This document shows positions 59,789 to 62,969 of a DNA stretch of 62,969 nucleotides, one piece after another. The DNA is from Bacteriovoracaceae bacterium. GTDB taxonomy: Bacteria; Bdellovibrionota; Bacteriovoracia; Bacteriovoracales; Bacteriovoracaceae. Below the pieces are notes generated by a model that worked only from the letters and a program-made list of their open reading frames with translations, did not search any database and had not been told where the DNA came from. Each line of letters starts with the position of its first letter. Positions within the stretch are counted from its first letter, which is position 1. The position numbers and the translations under genes were made by a program. The stretch lies in assembly GCA_947461175.1 (NCBI GenBank), contig CANHIY010000002.1, forward strand, positions 1 to 62,969. The letters run 5' to 3'.

Positions 59789-61144
59789 ATGAAGTTTTTA
59801 ATTTTTTTTTCTTCGGCCTTTTTGTTCATGGTCAGTTGTTCCACCATTCAAAAAGAAAAAACGTTAGCAGATAGCATTAACCTAGATGTAGAGGAATTGA
59901 AATTAGACAATGGAATGACAGCTCTCATCGTAAATAATCCCAAATTGCCAATTTTTTCTCTTTATTTTTTCTATAAGGTGGGAGGTAAGAATGAAGTTCA
60001 GGGAATCACTGGAGCTTCACATTTCCTGGAGCACATGATGTTTAAAGGGGCTAAAAAATACGGTAAAAACACGATCGATTTTATCATTGAAGGAAGTGGC
60101 GGTTCCACTAACGCTTATACAACCAATGATTCCACAGTTTATTACGAAAATCTGCCTTCAAAAGAATTAAATATGATTTTGGATATTGAGGCAGACAGGA
60201 TGGAGAACCTCACACTTGACCCAAATGATTTTGAAAAGGAAAGATCTGTAGTTTTGGAAGAGAGAAAAATGAGGTACGAAAACTCACCCAAGGGTCAGCT
60301 TTACCAACTTCTTATGGAGACTTTGTTTCAAGGAACACCTTATGGTAGGTCTGTGATTGGAGATATACCGGATTTAAAATCCTTCACTAGGGAACAAATG
60401 CATGAATATTTTAAACGTTTTTATGCCCCAAATAATGTCACCCTAGTTCTGGTAGGGGATGTGAATAACAATGAGGCCAAAGCCATGATCCGAGATAAAT
60501 TTGGCAAAATAAAGGCTTCTCCCAAAGTCTTGGAATCTCATGCATTGATAAAAGAGGAAGCCTTTAAAGTGACATATAAGGGTGATAAGATTGTTCAAAA
60601 AAAAGGAGAGTCTCCTAACCCAATTTTTATGATGGCCTATCCTACTTATAAAGCTGGTCACCCTAAAGGTTATGCTCTGGATGTTCTATCTTCTATTTTA
60701 GGCTCAGGGAAAAGCTCCACTTTAGTGAATCAATACATCCTGACTTCTAAACCTGTCGCAACTTCTATGTATGCAGCTCATCAGCAATTGGAAATGAACG
60801 GATTCTTTTTCATTGGAGGGGACTTAATTAAAGGCATTGAAATTAAAAAATTTCAGCAGGATCTTAAGTTGAAATTAAAAAGTTACTGTCATTCGGAGAT
60901 AACAGAAACAAATATTCAGAAAATAAAAAATAATTACCTGGTAGATCTTTATGCAAGCCTTGATACAAATCCAGGACTTGCCCAATTTATAGGCGATAGG
61001 CAGTCTATTTTTGGGAACTGGGAGTATTACAAAAAGGAACTTCAAAATTATGAAAAAGTAAAGGTTGAGGACGTGAAATCTCTATGCCTTGAAACCTTTA
61101 ATAAAGACTCTGTTTTTGTATCTGTTTGGAATAATCACAAGTGA
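59789..61144 (+). CDS. M16 family zinc metallopeptidase, lipoprotein, active-site intact
   Basis: Lipobox 'FMVSCS'; HxxEH motif 'ASHFLEHMMFKG'. Confidence 0.9.
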   Translation: MKFLIFFSSAFLFMVSCSTIQKEKTLADSINLDVEELKLDNGMTALIVNNPKLPIFSLYFFYKVGGKNEVQGITGASHFLEHMMFKGAKKYGKNTIDFIIEGSGGSTNAYTTNDSTVYYENLPSKELNMILDIEADRMENLTLDPNDFEKERSVVLEERKMRYENSPKGQLYQLLMETLFQGTPYGRSVIGDIPDLKSFTREQMHEYFKRFYAPNNVTLVLVGDVNNNEAKAMIRDKFGKIKASPKVLESHALIKEEAFKVTYKGDKIVQKKGESPNPIFMMAYPTYKAGHPKGYALDVLSSILGSGKSSTLVNQYILTSKPVATSMYAAHQQLEMNGFFFIGGDLIKGIEIKKFQQDLKLKLKSYCHSEITETNIQKIKNNYLVDLYASLDTNPGLAQFIGDRQSIFGNWEYYKKELQNYEKVKVEDVKSLCLETFNKDSVFVSVWNNHK

Positions 61145-62520
61145 GATTAAAAATGAAAATCGCAACCCTATTCTTTTTGGGAATGTTTACTGCTTGTTCT
61201 GCCTTTGCCAGAGAAAGCTTTTTAGATAACGTAAAAAGAATGAAATGGAAAATAGGCTCAGAAGAGGTAGATGTTGTATGGGTAGAGGACGAGAAATTTC
61301 CCAAGTTTTACGCTTCCATTTATTTTCAGGATGGTGCACTTTCTGACCCAATTTCAGGCTTAACTCAGACAACTTTTGATTTATTGACTTCTGGAACCTC
61401 CAAACATTCTCAGCGTGATATTTCGGAATTTTTTGACTTTTATGGAGTTAACCTAAAGCACTCCGTGACTCATGAGTACTCAGTTTTTAGTGTGGAGGCG
61501 CTTATTAGAGATATGAATCCTGTTATGGGGAAGGTGTGTGAACTTTTTCATGATGCTCAATTTCCTCAAGATGAGCTTAGCTCTCATCTTAATAGGGCCC
61601 AGAGTCGTTTGAAAAATATGGTCACAAATCATGGAAATCTTGCGGACAGGGTATTTAGAAAAATTTCTCTTGAGGACACCCATTATTCTGAACCCGTTGA
61701 AGGAACTCTTGAGGGGTATAAAAAGATCAATCAGGTTTCACTAAAATCTCGTCTGTCCGATCTTAATCAAACGAGAAAGGTAATCTATCTTTCAGGACCT
61801 TCGGAGATAAAGAATTTAGAGGGAATACTAAGTAAAAATTGTCAGTGGTCGAACCAAAAAAAAGCCACTCAAATGACAGTCAATAAACCGGGACACCAAT
61901 CTTCGATTTATTTAGTGGAGGTACCTGGAGCAAATCAGGCACAGATTAGAATTGGCCGTTATATGACCTATAATGAGTTTGATTCAAAGTATGACCATTT
62001 TTACTTCATGTCCCGTTTCCTGGGGGGAGGATTTACTTCTAAACTGGTTCAGGAACTCAGGGTAAAACGTGGTCTTACTTATTCGGCCAATGCTTATGTC
62101 TCAATGCAAAGAGATTATGGACGGGCAGGAGTCACAACCTTCTCAAAAAATGAAACAGCTTCAGAAACAATCAGCGTGATAAGAGATATCATAACTGATG
62201 TGACTCAAGAGAATTTTGATGACATCGAGTTTAATCATCAAAAAAATCACGTTATCGGTGCTTATGCTTTTGGATTTGAGGAGACAAGTGCATTCCTTGG
62301 ACAACTGATGCTTTATGATCATCAGAATAGAGATCTTGAAGAACTGGTTTATTTTCCCAAGAATATTCAAAAAATTACAAAGTCGGAAATGTCCAGAATG
62401 AACATGGAAGCTTTTCCTTGGGACCGGTTATCTATTGTGGTGGTTGGAGACAAAAGTCTTATGAAAAGTCTCTCTAGAATTCGACCTGTTAAACTTGTAC
62501 GTTACAGGGACTACCTATAG
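61141..62520 (+). CDS. M16 family peptidase-like protein, HxxEH motif absent (likely inactive partner)
   Basis: M16 C-domain 'FMSRFLGGGFTSKLVQELRVKRGLTYSANAYVSM'; zinc motif not visible at 'TQTTFDLLTSGTSKHS'. Confidence 0.85.
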   Translation: MRLKMKIATLFFLGMFTACSAFARESFLDNVKRMKWKIGSEEVDVVWVEDEKFPKFYASIYFQDGALSDPISGLTQTTFDLLTSGTSKHSQRDISEFFDFYGVNLKHSVTHEYSVFSVEALIRDMNPVMGKVCELFHDAQFPQDELSSHLNRAQSRLKNMVTNHGNLADRVFRKISLEDTHYSEPVEGTLEGYKKINQVSLKSRLSDLNQTRKVIYLSGPSEIKNLEGILSKNCQWSNQKKATQMTVNKPGHQSSIYLVEVPGANQAQIRIGRYMTYNEFDSKYDHFYFMSRFLGGGFTSKLVQELRVKRGLTYSANAYVSMQRDYGRAGVTTFSKNETASETISVIRDIITDVTQENFDDIEFNHQKNHVIGAYAFGFEETSAFLGQLMLYDHQNRDLEELVYFPKNIQKITKSEMSRMNMEAFPWDRLSIVVVGDKSLMKSLSRIRPVKLVRYRDYL

Positions 62521-62526
62521 TCGTAT

Positions 62527-62645
62527 TTAACTGGCCCCTTATCTTAGTCTTCCTCAGTAGATCTTGCCTCTATCATGAATCCCCAAATACGATATTTTTG
62601 GGGATTGCAAAACGTAGGGACAAGCAAGGCAGTCTAACCAGTTAA
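62527..62645. other. Structured intergenic element (nested inverted repeats)
   Basis: Outer TTAACTGG...CCAGTTAA, adjoining TTAGTCTTCC/GGCAGTCTAA (8/10 pairs), inner perfect 10-bp hairpin AATCCCCAAA/TTTGGGGATT at 62578-62606. Confidence 0.4.
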
Positions 62646-62713
62646 TTTGAGGCTTGAGAATTGTGCTTTATGCTTGAAAAAACACCATTGAAAGGGGGGC
62701 CGTTTCGTGTTTA

Positions 62714-62968
62714 TTAAGATTCTTCTTGAGGTTGAGAGTTGGCCTGCATCTCTACAATCGCCCCGGGATAAATAACTAACCTATGAGATTTGATTTGGCC
62801 GCTAACTTGAGCACTAGACCTGATAGAAACAAGTCCAGAGCAGTCAATTTCTCCTTCAAATGAGCCGTAAATTTCAAGATCAGAGGCTTTTATTTTTCCC
62901 TTAACCAGGCTCCCACGCTCCAGAATGAGATGTCCATTATCTTTTACCTCAATGCTTCCCTCAATGAA
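62714..62968 (-). CDS. Bactofilin family protein (5' end outside window)
   Basis: Reverse strand 'FIEGSIEVKDNGHLILERGSLVKGKIKASDLEIYGSFEGEIDCSGLVSIRSSAQVSGQIKSHRLVIYPGAIVEMQ'. Confidence 0.9.
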   Translation of the reverse strand, partial: FIEGSIEVKDNGHLILERGSLVKGKIKASDLEIYGSFEGEIDCSGLVSIRSSAQVSGQIKSHRLVIYPGAIVEMQANSQPQEES

Positions 62969-62969
62969 A

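Noticed and set aside
59599-59847. Minus-strand 82-aa ORF upstream of the M16 lipoprotein
   Set aside because: Overlaps the signal peptide region of the M16 gene and has no recognizable features
1-62969. CRISPR arrays, IS elements, prophage or restriction-modification loci
   Set aside because: No repeat-spacer periodicity, transposase, integrase or phage structural motifs were seen in the ORFs or intergenic regions

Overview
The window reads like one contiguous chromosomal segment from a Gram-negative predatory-type bacterium. The Bdellovibrionota/Bacteriovorax-like assignment is inferred from gene content only. Main contents, left to right: (1) the end of a holA-like gene, then two tandem secreted proteins resembling BPI/TULIP lipid-binding proteins; (2) a hemY-like oxidase, a grxD/bolA pair and a DinG-type exonuclease-helicase; (3) a complete 14-gene complex I operon, nuoA-N (10.5-24.2 kb), with a perfect 20-bp palindrome upstream; (4) tRNA-Leu(UAA) on the minus strand; (5) a tightly overlapping five-gene operon at 24.7-29.6 kb: lipoprotein, degenerate NuoB-like protein lacking all N2 cysteines, NuoC-NuoD-like fusion lacking quinone-site residues, ferredoxin with one of two clusters lost, and a membrane fatty-acid desaturase; I consider this the most novel item; (6) housekeeping genes (aat, ureohydrolases, map, tatC, speE, hldD, htpG), a stand-alone FliG C-domain protein and a DksA/TraR gene behind a sigma54-type promoter; (7) a minus-strand Agl/Glt-like gliding machinery cluster (FHA/AgmX-C protein, TPR proteins, two ExbD, ExbB, OM beta-barrel, PilZ protein) at 43.6-54.2 kb with a sigma28-like promoter motif upstream; (8) a Cys-rich lipoprotein, epimerase, rhomboid, FliL-like protein, ald, a tandem M16 peptidase pair, a structured intergenic element and a partial bactofilin. 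All homology calls are by-eye motif recognition; no database search was run.
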